This document shows positions 45,239 through 55,160 of a stretch of DNA of 64,000 bases, one piece after another. The stretch spans positions 1,240,001-1,304,000 of the forward strand of contig NZ_JBDNCH010000002.1 in NCBI RefSeq assembly GCF_039769985.1, read 5' to 3'. The notes beneath the pieces are model-generated. The model was not told the DNA's origin. It was given only the letters and a program-made list of their open reading frames with translations, and made no database searches. This stretch comes from Ponticoccus litoralis. Lineage in GTDB: Bacteria; Pseudomonadota; Alphaproteobacteria; Rhodobacterales; Rhodobacteraceae. The position numbers and the translations under genes were made by a program. The number at the start of each line of letters is the position of its first letter. The stretch's first letter is position 1.

Positions 45239-46435
45239 ATGAACAAGCTGCAACGCACGCCCGAACGCTACACCACGGAAGAATACCAGGAACGGCTGGT
45301 CCATATCCGCGCCCGGATGGAGCGCGAGGGCTACGACATGCTCATCCTGTCGGACCCGTCGAACATGTCCCGGGTCTCGGGCTATGGCGGCTGGTCCTTC
45401 TACGTGCATCAATGCGTGATCATCGGCCCCACCGGCAATCCGATCTGGTTCGGGCGCGGGCAGGATGCGCAGGGCGCCTATCGCACCGTCTGGGTCGGGC
45501 GCGACAATGTCATCGGCTACCCCGACCACTACGTGCAGTCGACCGAGATCCACCCGATGGAGTATCTCTGCGACAGGCTCACCGACATGGGCTGGAACAA
45601 GGGCACCATCGGCGTCGAGATGGACAACTACTGGTATTCGGCCCGCGCGCATGAACGGCTGACCCACGGGCTGCCGGACGCCAAGTTCAAGGATGCCACC
45701 GGCTTCATCAACTGGCAACGCGCGGTGAAATCCGAGAAGGAACTGGAATACATGCGGCAGGCCGCCCGCATCGTGGAACGCATGCACCGCCGCATCGCGC
45801 GCGAGGTCGATGTGGGCGTGCGCAAGTGCGATCTGGTGGCCGAGATCTACGACGCCGGGCTGCGCTATGACGAGTGGTACGAACACGGCGGCGACTACCC
45901 CGCCATCGTGCCGCTGCTGCCCTCGGGCCCCGATGCCGCCGCGCCGCACCTGACCTGGGACGACCTGCCGATGAAGGCAAACGAGGGCACCTTCTTCGAG
46001 ATCGCGGGCTGCTACCAGCGCTACCACGTGCCGCTGTCGCGGACGATCTTCCTTGGCAAGCCGCCGCAAGAGATCCTCGACGCGGAAGAGGCGGTTCTGG
46101 AAGGCATGGACGCGGGGCTGGAGGCCGCGCGCGCGGGCAATACCTGCCACGACATCGCCGACGCCTTCTTCAAGTCGCTGGAAAAGCGCAACATCGTCAA
46201 GGACAACCGCTGCGGCTATTCCATCGGCCTCAGCTACCCGCCCGACTGGGGCGAGCGCACCATGTCGCTGCGCCGGGGCGACCGGACCGTTCTGAAACCG
46301 GGCATGACCTTCCACTTCATGACCGGCCTCTGGATGGAGACATGGGGCTACGAGACGACCGAAAGCATCGCCATCACCGACGGCGAGCCGGAGGTCTTCT
46401 GCGACCTGCCCCGCAAGATGCTGGTGAAGGGCTAG
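45239..46435 (+). CDS. doeA: Ectoine hydrolase DoeA (EutD)
   Basis: M24 (creatinase-fold) hydrolase of 398 residues that opens the ectoine ring to N-acetyl-diaminobutyrate. The N-terminal creatinase domain has LILSDPSNMSRVSGYGGWSFYVHQC and VIGYPDHYVQS; the C-terminal pita-bread domain has YPAIVPLLPSG, FFEIAGCYQRYHVPLSRT, GYSIGLSYPPDWGERTMSL and GMTFHFMTGLW, which closely match DoeA proteins. It stands alone rightward. The usual next gene, doeB (deacetylase), is absent; the next gene is proC. Confidence 0.9.
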   Translation: MNKLQRTPERYTTEEYQERLVHIRARMEREGYDMLILSDPSNMSRVSGYGGWSFYVHQCVIIGPTGNPIWFGRGQDAQGAYRTVWVGRDNVIGYPDHYVQSTEIHPMEYLCDRLTDMGWNKGTIGVEMDNYWYSARAHERLTHGLPDAKFKDATGFINWQRAVKSEKELEYMRQAARIVERMHRRIAREVDVGVRKCDLVAEIYDAGLRYDEWYEHGGDYPAIVPLLPSGPDAAAPHLTWDDLPMKANEGTFFEIAGCYQRYHVPLSRTIFLGKPPQEILDAEEAVLEGMDAGLEAARAGNTCHDIADAFFKSLEKRNIVKDNRCGYSIGLSYPPDWGERTMSLRRGDRTVLKPGMTFHFMTGLWMETWGYETTESIAITDGEPEVFCDLPRKMLVKG

Positions 46436-46752
46436 GCGCGGCAACGACCGGCCTCCCGGCGCCGTGACCCACAAAAGGGGCCGTCGCGACATCGCGGCGG
46501 CCCGAAATGTTTCGGGGTCGCGGGGACGGTCGTCTCGCAGCATCGCGGCAGCCCGTATCCTCCGCGCCTCGTGGCAGGTCGTCGTCTCTCTGAGAAAAGG
46601 CGGCGACCGTCGTCGCCCGGCCTTGTTACAGCCCGCGGTCTCCGGGCGCCGCTTCAACAGGCGCCTGTCCCGTACAGCCCCGCGCCGTGCCCCCCGCCAT
46701 TGCAGCGGCCCGCGTCTTTGCTTACCCCTTGGGCAAACCGGATGGAGGCGTC
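46436..46752. other. Intergenic region with a short imperfect direct repeat
   Basis: About 317 bases separate doeA from proC. GACATCGCGGCGGCCCG (about 46488) and AGCATCGCGGCAGCCCG (about 46540) form an imperfect direct repeat. No gene, RNA or clear terminator is seen. Confidence 0.4.
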
Positions 46753-47568
46753 ATGAAAGACGGAGAGATCGCGCAGCGCGGATTGGTGCTGCTGGGCTGC
46801 GGCAAGATGGGATCGGCCATGCTGGAAGGCTGGCTTGGGCGCGGGCTGCCGCCTGCATCGGTCTGGGTGCAGGATCCGAAGCCTTCGGACTGGGTCACGG
46901 CGCAGGGCGTTCACGTCAACGAAGATTTGCCCGCCGATCCGGCCATCGTACTGATCGCGGTCAAGCCGCAGATGATGGCCGAGGCGCTGCCGGTGCTGGC
47001 CTCCATGGGTGGCGGTGAGACGCTGTTTGTCTCGGTCGCCGCCGGGGTCACCATGGCCTCTTACGAGGCGGCGCTGGGGGCGAAGGCGCCCATCGTGCGC
47101 GCCATGCCCAACACCCCCGCCGCCATCGGGCGCGGCATCACTGCGGTGATCGGCAACGCGCAGGCGACAGTGGCGCATCTCGACATGGCCGAAAGCCTGC
47201 TGAGCGCCGTCGGAGAGGTCGTGCGGCTGGAATCCGAAGACCAGATGGACGCGGTGACCGGGGTCAGCGGCTCTGGCCCGGCCTATGTCTTCCACATGAT
47301 CGAATGCCTCGCCGCCGCCGCTGAGGCCGAGGGCCTCGCGCCCGACCTCGCGCTGTCGCTGGCCCGCGCCACCGTCGCGGGGGCCGGGGCGCTGGCGCAG
47401 GAGACCGGCGAGGACCCGGCGCAGTTGCGGCGCAACGTGACCTCTCCGAACGGGACCACGCAGGCGGGACTGGAGGTGCTGATGGATGCGGACAAGGGCC
47501 TGCCGCCCCTGATGCGCGCCACCGTGCGCGCCGCCGCCGCCCGGTCAAAGGTGCTTGCCGATGGCTGA
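46753..47568 (+). CDS. proC: Pyrroline-5-carboxylate reductase
   Basis: Last step of proline synthesis; 271 residues. The ATG at 46753 (MKDGEIAQRGLVLLGCGKMGSAMLEGW) puts the NAD(P)-binding GCGKMGSAM near residue 15. Later motifs are VRAMPNTPAAIGRGI, the ProC signature VTGVSGSGPAYVF, and VTSPNGTTQAGL. Its stop overlaps the start of the tRNA-binding protein gene (ATGGCTGA), so the two are translationally coupled. Confidence 0.94.
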   Translation: MKDGEIAQRGLVLLGCGKMGSAMLEGWLGRGLPPASVWVQDPKPSDWVTAQGVHVNEDLPADPAIVLIAVKPQMMAEALPVLASMGGGETLFVSVAAGVTMASYEAALGAKAPIVRAMPNTPAAIGRGITAVIGNAQATVAHLDMAESLLSAVGEVVRLESEDQMDAVTGVSGSGPAYVFHMIECLAAAAEAEGLAPDLALSLARATVAGAGALAQETGEDPAQLRRNVTSPNGTTQAGLEVLMDADKGLPPLMRATVRAAAARSKVLADG

Positions 47569-47899
47569 GATCACATTCGACGACTTCCTGAAGGTCGACA
47601 TCCGCGTCGGCACGGTCGTGCAGGCCGAACCCTTTCCCGAGGCGCGCAAGCCCGCCATCAAGCTTTGGGTCGACTACGGCGAAGAGATCGGCGTCAAGAA
47701 AAGCTCGGCCCAGATCACCCTGCATTACGCACCCGAAGAGCTGGTCGGAAAACAGGTCATGGGCGTGGTGAACTTTCCGCCCCGCCAGATCGGCCCCTTC
47801 ATGTCCGAGGCGCTGGTGCTGGGGCTCTACGACGACGCCGAGGCGGTCGTGCTGCTGACCCCCGACAAGCCCGTCCCCAACGGATCGAGGATGCTGTGA
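47561..47899 (+). CDS. tRNA-binding domain protein (CsaA-like)
   Basis: Single OB-fold tRNA-binding domain of 112 residues, start ATG at 47561 inside the end of proC. DFLKVDIRVGTVVQAEPFPEARKPAIKLWVDYG, IGVKKSSAQIT and VVNFPPRQIGPFMSEALVLG match CsaA-type proteins, which are described as chaperone-like or tRNA-binding. The role in this organism is unknown. Confidence 0.9.
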   Translation: MAEITFDDFLKVDIRVGTVVQAEPFPEARKPAIKLWVDYGEEIGVKKSSAQITLHYAPEELVGKQVMGVVNFPPRQIGPFMSEALVLGLYDDAEAVVLLTPDKPVPNGSRML

Positions 47900-48014
47900 C
47901 CCCCGCCCCGGTCCCCCGCCCCAAGCCTTTGGCGCGGGACCGGACCCTTCCCAACTCCGGGGCCGCCGTCCCGGCAAGCCCCGGCCCGACCGCCCCCAGA
48001 GAGACGAGAGCGCT

Positions 48015-48969
48015 TTGCCCAAGGTTCTGATTGCCCGAAACCTGCCCGACGCCGTGGTCGCAGAGGCCCGCGCGCTCTTCGACGTCACATACCGCGACCG
48101 CCCCGACCCGATGACCCGGGCCGAGATGGAGGCCTCTCTGCGCGATTACGACGGCGTGCTGCCGACGCTGGGCGACCTCTACGATGCACAGGTCTTCGCC
48201 GCCGTGCCGGACCCGCGCTGCAAGCTGCTGGCCAACTTCGGCGTGGGCTTCAACCACATCGACGTAGAGGCCGCCAAGGCCGCAGGCATCGCCGTCACCA
48301 ACACCCCCGGCGCCGTCACCGACGCCACCGCTGACACCGCCCTGACGCTGCTGCTGATGTCGGCGCGCCGCGCCGCCGAGGGCGAGCGGCTGGTCCGCAC
48401 CGGTGCACTGGGAAGGCTGGCACCCGGTGCAGATGCTGGGCCATCACGTCACCGGCAAGCGGTTGGGCGTGCTGGGCATGGGGCGGATCGGGCAGGCCAT
48501 CGCGCGGCGCTGCCACTTTGGCTTTGGCATGAGCGTGGCCTATGCCTCGCGCTCGGAGAAAGAGCTGGGGTTCCCCGCGACCCGCTGCGACAGCCCGGAG
48601 GCCCTGGCCGCCCAGGTCGACTTCCTCGTCGTCGCCCTACCCGGCGGCGCCGCGACCCGGCACACGGTGAATGCCAGCGTGCTGAAGGCGATGCCCGCGC
48701 ATGCGCATCTGGTCAATATCGCCCGGGGTGACGTGGTGGACGAAACGGCGCTGATCGAGGCTCTGGAAGCCCGCAGCATCGGCGGCGCCGGGCTGGACGT
48801 CTACGAGAACGAGCCGCAGGTGCCGGAGCGGCTGAAGGCGCTCGATACGGTCACCCTGCTGCCGCACCTCGGTACGGCGACGCTGGAAGTGCGCGAGGGC
48901 ATGGGGCGGCTGGCCGTCGCCAACCTGCGCGCCTTCTTCGCCGGAGAGCCGCTGCCGAACCCGGTCTAG
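48015..48969 (+). CDS. D-2-hydroxyacid dehydrogenase (GhrB-like), one frameshift
   Basis: NAD(P)-dependent reductase of glyoxylate/hydroxypyruvate type, about 317 residues. The TTG at 48015 (MPKVLIARNLPDAVVAEA) follows a GAGAGACGAGAG stretch. The first half has LLANFGVGFNHIDVEAA and TPGAVTDATADTALTLLL. The frame breaks near 48408 at GGTGCACTGG; deleting an A gives TGAWEGWHPVQMLG. The second half shows LGVLGMGRIGQAIARR, VNIARGDVVDE (catalytic Arg), GAGLDVYENEP and LLPHLGTATLE (catalytic His). Confidence 0.87.
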
Positions 48970-49126
48970 GAACGGCCCGGCCAGGAAAACGTGGCGCGGT
49001 TGGCGGGATCCCTCTGCGCCCACCGCTGCTGGCTGTGCAGGGTGACGGCCACGAGGCCTTTCCGGCGTGATGCAGCCACAGGCGCGGCACGCAACCCGCG
49101 CGCCGAAACCTCCCGCAAGGCCCGGT

Positions 49127-49375
49127 TCAGTAACTTTCCGGCGCCTGCGGGTCGGGCAGGATCCCCTTGCTGGGGGGTGGATTGAACGCCGGATCGCGGG
49201 TCTTGATCCGGCGCGAGATCAGCTTGGCCAGCGGCCATGCCGCCACCACGCCAATGACCACCGCCACGGCGATCGCCTGCCAGGAATAGTACCCCATGGC
49301 GAGGAAGGCGACGATCAGCGACCCGGTCACGACCGTATGGGTCAGCAGGCTGATATAATGCGAAAGTCTGTCCAT
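49127..49375 (-). CDS. Small membrane protein, 82 residues
   Basis: Start at 49375 with a GGAAGGGAG-like stretch upstream. Two hydrophobic segments (about residues 14-30 and 34-50: VVTGSLIVAFLAMGYYSW, IAVAVVIGVVAAWPLAKLIS) are followed by a basic RRIK and a Pro-rich tail. It is probably an inner-membrane hairpin. No family is recognised. It is divergent from the FabH-like gene. Confidence 0.62.
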   Translation of the reverse strand: MDRLSHYISLLTHTVVTGSLIVAFLAMGYYSWQAIAVAVVIGVVAAWPLAKLISRRIKTRDPAFNPPPSKGILPDPQAPESY

Positions 49376-49488
49376 CTGGATGCTCCCTTCCGAAGGGGAA
49401 ACCCCGCAGGGACCGCCACGGTTCCGTCACGCTGCGCTTGACCTCCGCGCCCGACTGCGGTTCCGTCACCGCACAGAAGGAGCCGCGC

Positions 49489-50609
<1,121 letters not shown>

Positions 50610-50693
50610 GGCCTCCCTTGCCCCAGCCCCCTGCCGGGCGGTGCGCGGGCGGCAGGGTTTGCCTGCCCCGTTGCCTGCCCCGTGCAAGGGTGT

Positions 50694-51071
50694 TCAGCGC
50701 ATCAGGCCTCGCGCATGCCGCAGGACCGCGACGAGGAACAGCGCCATGGACAGAAGCGCCAGAACCGAGCCGCCCTTGGCCAGCGCCTCGCCCGTGCCCC
50801 TCAGCGCCATGACGATGCCCGGGACCAGCACGATCACCGCCGCCAGCGTCAGCGCGTAATGCACCATCGCCAGCCGCGACGCGGCGGCCAGCGGGTTCAG
50901 CGCGTAGTAGCCGCCAAAGACCGCCATGGCGACGAAGCCGATCAGGTTGAGGTGGCCATGGGCGGGCGACAGCGCATGGTCCTGCGAAGCCGACATCTGG
51001 ATACCCCAGGCCATGCCGATCAGGGCAAACAGGGCCGCCGTGGCGAAAAAGAGCGTGGGAATGCGGGTCAT
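50694..51071 (-). CDS. Four-helix membrane protein with HGHLN motif
   Basis: 125 residues and four hydrophobic segments (about 7-24, 40-60, 70-90 and 100-118). After the first comes SPAHGHLNLIGFVAMAVFGGYY, with two conserved-looking His on the periplasmic side, a pattern seen in small proteins related to the haem-copper oxidase/NO reductase membrane fold. It could bind haem or metal; that is inference. Two perfect palindromes lie 117-158 bp upstream of its start. Confidence 0.62.
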   Translation of the reverse strand: MTRIPTLFFATAALFALIGMAWGIQMSASQDHALSPAHGHLNLIGFVAMAVFGGYYALNPLAAASRLAMVHYALTLAAVIVLVPGIVMALRGTGEALAKGGSVLALLSMALFLVAVLRHARGLMR

Positions 51072-51187
51072 GCGGAACTCCTTGCACCATGGGCCGGGCG
51101 CCTGCCGCCCTGCCCCTGCGTCAAGCCTAGCCGCAAAAGGCCTTCCGCCGCAAAGGTTTCACTGATCCGGCAGCCCTGGGCGCTGGG

Positions 51188-51229
51188 AAATTTCATGCAT
51201 GAAATTTGCAAGCGTTTTCGAAAACGCTT
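51188..51229. promoter_or_regulatory. Two adjacent perfect 20-bp palindromes
   Basis: AAATTTCATGCATGAAATTT (51188-51207) and AAGCGTTTTCGAAAACGCTT (51210-51229) are each exact palindromes, separated by 2 bp. They are AT-rich in a GC-rich region. The second, with its central CG, looks like a LacI-family operator; the first looks like a site for another dimeric regulator. They lie 117 bp upstream of the gene starting at 51071 and 11 bp beyond the end of mltB. With no spacer loop they are poor terminators. Confidence 0.6.
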
Positions 51230-51240
51230 CCCGCCTGCCG

Positions 51241-52482
51241 CTAGCGAAGCCGCGCCTTCATCGCCGCTTCGGGGAAGCAGGTGGCGCGCTGGCCCGTGGC
51301 CTCCTGCCAGCGCCCGATCGAGCGGCGGGTCTTGAACCCCGGCAGCCCGTCGGCCCCGCCCACGTCGTGCCCCATGCCTTCCAGCGCGCGCTGCATCACC
51401 GCCACGTCCGACCGGTAGAGCCCGCCGACCTGCCCCCAGCGTGCGGTGAAATCACCCATGCCGTACTGGATCCGGTCGCCCACGTGGCCCACGAAAAGCG
51501 CGTAGAGGTCGGACATGTTGTAGTCCTTCAGCACGTAGAAGTTCGGCGTCACGATGAAGGCGGGGCCCGACCGGCCCGCAGGCATCAAGAGAAAGCCCTG
51601 CTGCCGCGCCTCTGCCTCGGGGAAGGCTTTGCCGCCGACCCGCGTGATCCCCATGGCGGCCCAGTCGCGGATGCGCCGGCCCTGGTCCGGCCCTTCCAGC
51701 GTGCAGGACACGCCCTCGGGCACCTGTACCTCGAAGCCCCAGTCCCGGCCCTTCTGCCAGCCGTGTTTCGCGAGGTAATTGGCAATCGAGGCGATGGTAT
51801 CCGCCTCGGAGCGCCAGATGTCGGCGTGGCCGTCCCCGGTCCCGTCGGCGGCGTATTTCAGAAAGCTGGTGGGCATGAACTGCGGCTGTCCCAGCGCCCC
51901 CGCCCAGCTGGATTTCATCGCCCCCGAGGGCGCGTGGCCGGCCTCGGCGATCTGCAGGGCGGCGACCAGTTCCTCGGTGAAATACCCGGCGCGGGTGGAC
52001 ATGAAGCCCTTGGTGCCCAGTACCCGGAAGACGTCGTGGGTGATCGCGACCCGCCCATAGCCGGACTCGCGGCCCCAGATGCCCAGAACAATCCGGCCCG
52101 GAACGCCCGTGCGCGCCTCTGCCCGCGCAAGCGCCTGCGCATGGGCGCGCGCCATCTGGCGCCCGACCGCCGTTGCGCCCTCGACCGAGCCCCGGTTGAA
52201 ATACTTGCCCGGGTTGCCGAATTCGGCCTGCCGCTGGCGTTTCGGCGTCTGCACCGGGGTGCCCGGCGGCACCAGGTCGGGCAGGTCCCAATCCAGCGAG
52301 ACGCCCTGAAACGCCCGGTCGAAGGTCGCCCGGCTGACCCCCTTGCGGCTGGCTTGCGGCCAGACGGTCTGTTCCAGCCAGCCCCGGAACTGCCGTTCCA
52401 CGCCCGCGCGATCCTGCGCCGGGGCCTGCACCGCCCAGCCCAGAACCAGCATCACCGCCACACACATCGCCCTGACACGCAT
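51241..52482 (-). CDS. Lytic murein transglycosylase, MltB type
   Basis: 413 residues from the start at 52482, with a signal peptide (MRVRAMCVAVMLVLGWAVQAPA). The catalytic domain has GIWGRESGYGR (catalytic Glu), FMSTRAGYFTEELVAAL, WAGALGQPQFMPTSFLKYA, DGHADIWRSEADTIASIANYL and GWQKGRDWGFEV, the MltB order. A C-terminal peptidoglycan-binding domain (about 355-410) reads YRSDVAVMQRALEGMGHDVGGADGLPGFKTRRSIGRWQ. It cleaves glycan strands in the periplasm to 1,6-anhydro ends. No lipobox Cys, so it is soluble. Confidence 0.92.
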   Translation of the reverse strand: MRVRAMCVAVMLVLGWAVQAPAQDRAGVERQFRGWLEQTVWPQASRKGVSRATFDRAFQGVSLDWDLPDLVPPGTPVQTPKRQRQAEFGNPGKYFNRGSVEGATAVGRQMARAHAQALARAEARTGVPGRIVLGIWGRESGYGRVAITHDVFRVLGTKGFMSTRAGYFTEELVAALQIAEAGHAPSGAMKSSWAGALGQPQFMPTSFLKYAADGTGDGHADIWRSEADTIASIANYLAKHGWQKGRDWGFEVQVPEGVSCTLEGPDQGRRIRDWAAMGITRVGGKAFPEAEARQQGFLLMPAGRSGPAFIVTPNFYVLKDYNMSDLYALFVGHVGDRIQYGMGDFTARWGQVGGLYRSDVAVMQRALEGMGHDVGGADGLPGFKTRRSIGRWQEATGQRATCFPEAAMKARLR

Positions 52483-52651
52483 CCGCTCACCCCTGCCTTT
52501 GCCCGGAACCTAGCGCGTTTCGGCCCTCAGATGAATCGGTTATTGGCGCCCTCCGCGCCGGGCCCGAGGGCATGAGCCGATCCCCGCCAGCCTCCGGCCC
52601 GGCGGGCCGGGCACGCCGACACCGGCCAGCGCGGCGCGGATCGCAGGGGCG

Positions 52652-53239
52652 TCAGGCCGCAGGATCGCCCATCGCCTGCCGCCAATGGCGGCGGCAGAGG
52701 CTGACATAGGTCTCGTTGCCGCCGATCTGCACCTGCGCCCCGTCGCGCAGCGCCTGCCCGTCCGGCCCCTGCCGCACCACCATCGTCGCCTTGCGGCCGC
52801 AGTGGCAGATGGTGCGCACCTCGCGCATCACATCGGCCAGCGCCAGAAGCGCGGCAGAGCCGGGAAACAGCGCGCCGCGGAAATCCACGCGCAGCCCGTA
52901 GGCCATGACCGGCAGCTTCAGATCGTCCACCACCCGCGCCAGTTGCCAGACCTGCTCGCGGGTCAGGAACTGCGCCTCGTCGATGAAGACGCAGGCCACC
53001 GGCCCCTCGGCCAGCCGCGCCGCGATCAGCGCCTGAAGGTCGGTTTCCGCATCGAAGGTGCGCGCGGGCTGCGACAGCCCGATCCGAGAGCCGATCATCC
53101 CGGGCCCGGCACGGCTGTCCAGCGCGGCGGTCAGCAGCAACGTCTGCATCCCGCGTTCGTTGTAGTTGTGCGCGGCCTGCAACAGCAGCGTCGACTTGCC
53201 CGCGTTCATGGTCGAATAATGGAAATGCAGCTTGGCCAT
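52652..53239 (-). CDS. tdk: Thymidine kinase
   Basis: Salvage enzyme phosphorylating thymidine, 195 residues, start at 53239 (MAKLHFHYSTMNAGKSTLLLQ). The P-loop is STMNAGKST, Walker B is CVFIDEAQFL, the lasso-domain zinc site includes ICHCG and LCRRHW, and GGNETYVSLC binds the nucleoside base. Type II TK length and order are normal. Confidence 0.95.
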   Translation of the reverse strand: MAKLHFHYSTMNAGKSTLLLQAAHNYNERGMQTLLLTAALDSRAGPGMIGSRIGLSQPARTFDAETDLQALIAARLAEGPVACVFIDEAQFLTREQVWQLARVVDDLKLPVMAYGLRVDFRGALFPGSAALLALADVMREVRTICHCGRKATMVVRQGPDGQALRDGAQVQIGGNETYVSLCRRHWRQAMGDPAA

Positions 53240-53612
53240 GGGCGAACCCTTTGCCCGAAGACCGCCGCCCTCGCAACCGGGCAGGGGCGCGCCCGGGACA
53301 AGGCCGGACAGACACCACGAAGACGACCCGCCTGCCGCGCCCCCCACGGCGCTTTCCGGGCGGCGATGCCGCGGCAGAACGCACCGGCAGGGGCGCATGC
53401 GGAACACAGGGCAAAAACAGGCCGGGCACCGCCTGTCGCGCGGCGCGCGGCGGGACAGAACCCGGCCAATCCGGACCCAAACGGCCCGGCACTGGTACGG
53501 CCCGGCACAGCCCGGACTGGATTTAAGCATGACATTTCTGACAGGTTTGGCTAATGGGAAAGCGATTTGCAGGTTCCCCTCCCGTTCCGGAGCCGGGCCG
53601 GATGGAGAAGCG
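53240..53612. other. Intergenic region upstream of the small regulator gene
   Basis: About 370 bases. The left part is GC-rich and featureless. Around 53520-53565 the sequence turns AT-richer (ATTTAAGCATGACATTTC followed by TGACAGG and TTTGGCTAATGGG), a likely promoter for the 53613 gene, though no clear consensus pair is seen. Confidence 0.35.
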
Positions 53613-54071
53613 ATGGCGATTGTCGGACGATACCTGAAGAAGCACACAGAGGCGCTGGTCAAGGACGTCGGCATCGAAGCCGCCTGCGCGCTGACCGGCA
53701 AATCGAAGGCGACGCTGGGGCGCTACTACTCCGACTACGACGAACACGCCGAGCGCTTCATGCCCGTGGATGCTGTGGCGGCGCTGGAAGAGGCCGCAAC
53801 CTTTCCGCATGTCACCGCGGCGCTGGCCGAGCTGAAAGGCATCTCGCTGGAGTTCACCGAGACGCGGTCCAACGACCGCAGCACGGGCGGGGTGAATTCC
53901 GACGTGATCGCCCTGTCGCAGCGCTTCGGCATGCTGATGGCCGAGTATCACCAGTCTATTGCCGATGGCGTGATTTCCGCGACCGAGGCAAAGCGCCTGC
54001 TGAAAGAGACGCTGGCGCTGCAGAAGGTGCTGATCGACATGAAGCTGCACCTCGAAGATGAAGGCGCCTGA
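53613..54071 (+). CDS. Putative helix-turn-helix protein upstream of LuxR gene
   Basis: 152 residues from the ATG at 53613, with GGAG 6-9 bases upstream. The N-terminal 45 residues (YLKKHTEALVKDVGIEAACALTGKSKATLGRYYS) have the spacing of a helix-turn-helix like those of small phage-type regulators. The rest is helical, with a C-terminal SATEAKRLLKETLALQKVLIDMK coil. No family name is secure. Its last 14 bases overlap the luxR start, so the two are coupled and may act together. Confidence 0.68.
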   Translation: MAIVGRYLKKHTEALVKDVGIEAACALTGKSKATLGRYYSDYDEHAERFMPVDAVAALEEAATFPHVTAALAELKGISLEFTETRSNDRSTGGVNSDVIALSQRFGMLMAEYHQSIADGVISATEAKRLLKETLALQKVLIDMKLHLEDEGA

Positions 54072-54957
54072 AGGCAACCAGCCGCAGGGCGCTGCCCCGC
54101 GCGGCGCCTTCGGGGCCGAGAGCTTCTTTCCGCCCCGCATGCAGAAGTTCCTGCGGCGGCTGGAGCAGACCACCCACTCCGACGAGGTCTGGGCGCTTCT
54201 GAAGGCCCTCGGGCAGGACGTCGGACTGCCCTGCATCGACTTCATCGCGGCGACGGATTACGGCGACTGGCGGCGCACCATGTTCGTGCGCACCTCTTAC
54301 GACGCAAGCTGGCTGCACGATGCCAACACCGACCCGGACCTGTACCGCTGGTCCTATTTCCGCAGCCATGGCATCGCCTGCCTGACACCCATCGTCGTCG
54401 GGCTGGAGTTCCTGCGCGAGTACCGCACGCTGCCCGATGGCCGCATCAAGGTCCTGCGAGAGGCGGCGCGGCGGGGCATGCGCGCCGGGATCTCGATCCC
54501 GCTGCGACAGCACGCCCCGCGGCAGGCGGCGATGATGAGCTTTCTCGGCGATCATGATCGCGGCGCCCTGCTGGACATCCTCGCCGCCGAGGGCTGGACC
54601 CTGACCCATTGCGCGCAGGCGGCACACCAGCGCTACCTGCTGCACTTCACGCAGGAATACGTGGAACGCAACCGCATCACCGACAAGCAGCTGGAGCTGA
54701 TGGAGCTGATCGGGCGCGGCTATCTCGACAAGCACATCGCCGACCACCTGGAGATTTCCGTCTCGGCGGTGCGCCAAAGACTGAACGCGCTGATGCAGAA
54801 GACCGGCACGACGAACCGGGTAGAGCTTGCGGCGCTGGCCATGTCGATCGGAATGCTGCCCGACCCGCTCTACAGCCCCGGCAGCGCCCCCGCCGTTCTG
54901 GTCCAATCCGGCGACAGCGAGGACATCCGGACGCAGGAATACGGGCCGGAACCCTGA
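54058..54957 (+). CDS. LuxR-family regulator with autoinducer-binding-type domain
   Basis: 299 residues. Residues about 35-200 have the layout of an autoinducer-binding domain (GLPCIDFIAATDYGDW, YRWSYFRSHGIACLTPIVVG), and residues about 218-275 form the LuxR HTH: ITDKQLELMELIGRGYLDKHIADHLEISVSAVRQRLNALMQK. No luxI-type synthase is in the window, so it is a candidate LuxR solo. It overlaps the previous gene by 14 bp. The AT-rich island begins about 110 bp after its end. Confidence 0.82.
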   Translation: MKAPEGNQPQGAAPRGAFGAESFFPPRMQKFLRRLEQTTHSDEVWALLKALGQDVGLPCIDFIAATDYGDWRRTMFVRTSYDASWLHDANTDPDLYRWSYFRSHGIACLTPIVVGLEFLREYRTLPDGRIKVLREAARRGMRAGISIPLRQHAPRQAAMMSFLGDHDRGALLDILAAEGWTLTHCAQAAHQRYLLHFTQEYVERNRITDKQLELMELIGRGYLDKHIADHLEISVSAVRQRLNALMQKTGTTNRVELAALAMSIGMLPDPLYSPGSAPAVLVQSGDSEDIRTQEYGPEP

Positions 54958-55160
54958 CGGCGGGACGGGTCGCGGAACCGGGCCAATCGGCGGTCGTACC
55001 GTGCGGATTGCCTTGGCCCTCGCCGCCGGTGCTTGGGGCCCCATCTGCGCGGTCATGCGGAGGAAGCGGACGTCACCGTAGATGTTTATGAAAAACTACA
55101 GTGCGGCAATTCTGATTCAGGGTGAGCGTTAATCCGAGTGCCGTTCATCGATCCTAAGTC

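Noticed and set aside
44392..45258. Long leftward frame covering the 39-bp repeats and doeX in another frame
   Set aside because: doeX itself is a complete Lrp protein in a different frame, and the longer frame has no start signal and a low-complexity translation.
51188..51229. Double palindrome as the mltB terminator
   Set aside because: mltB is read leftward and ends at 51241, so the site is just downstream, but neither palindrome has a loop or a following T tract on the minus strand.
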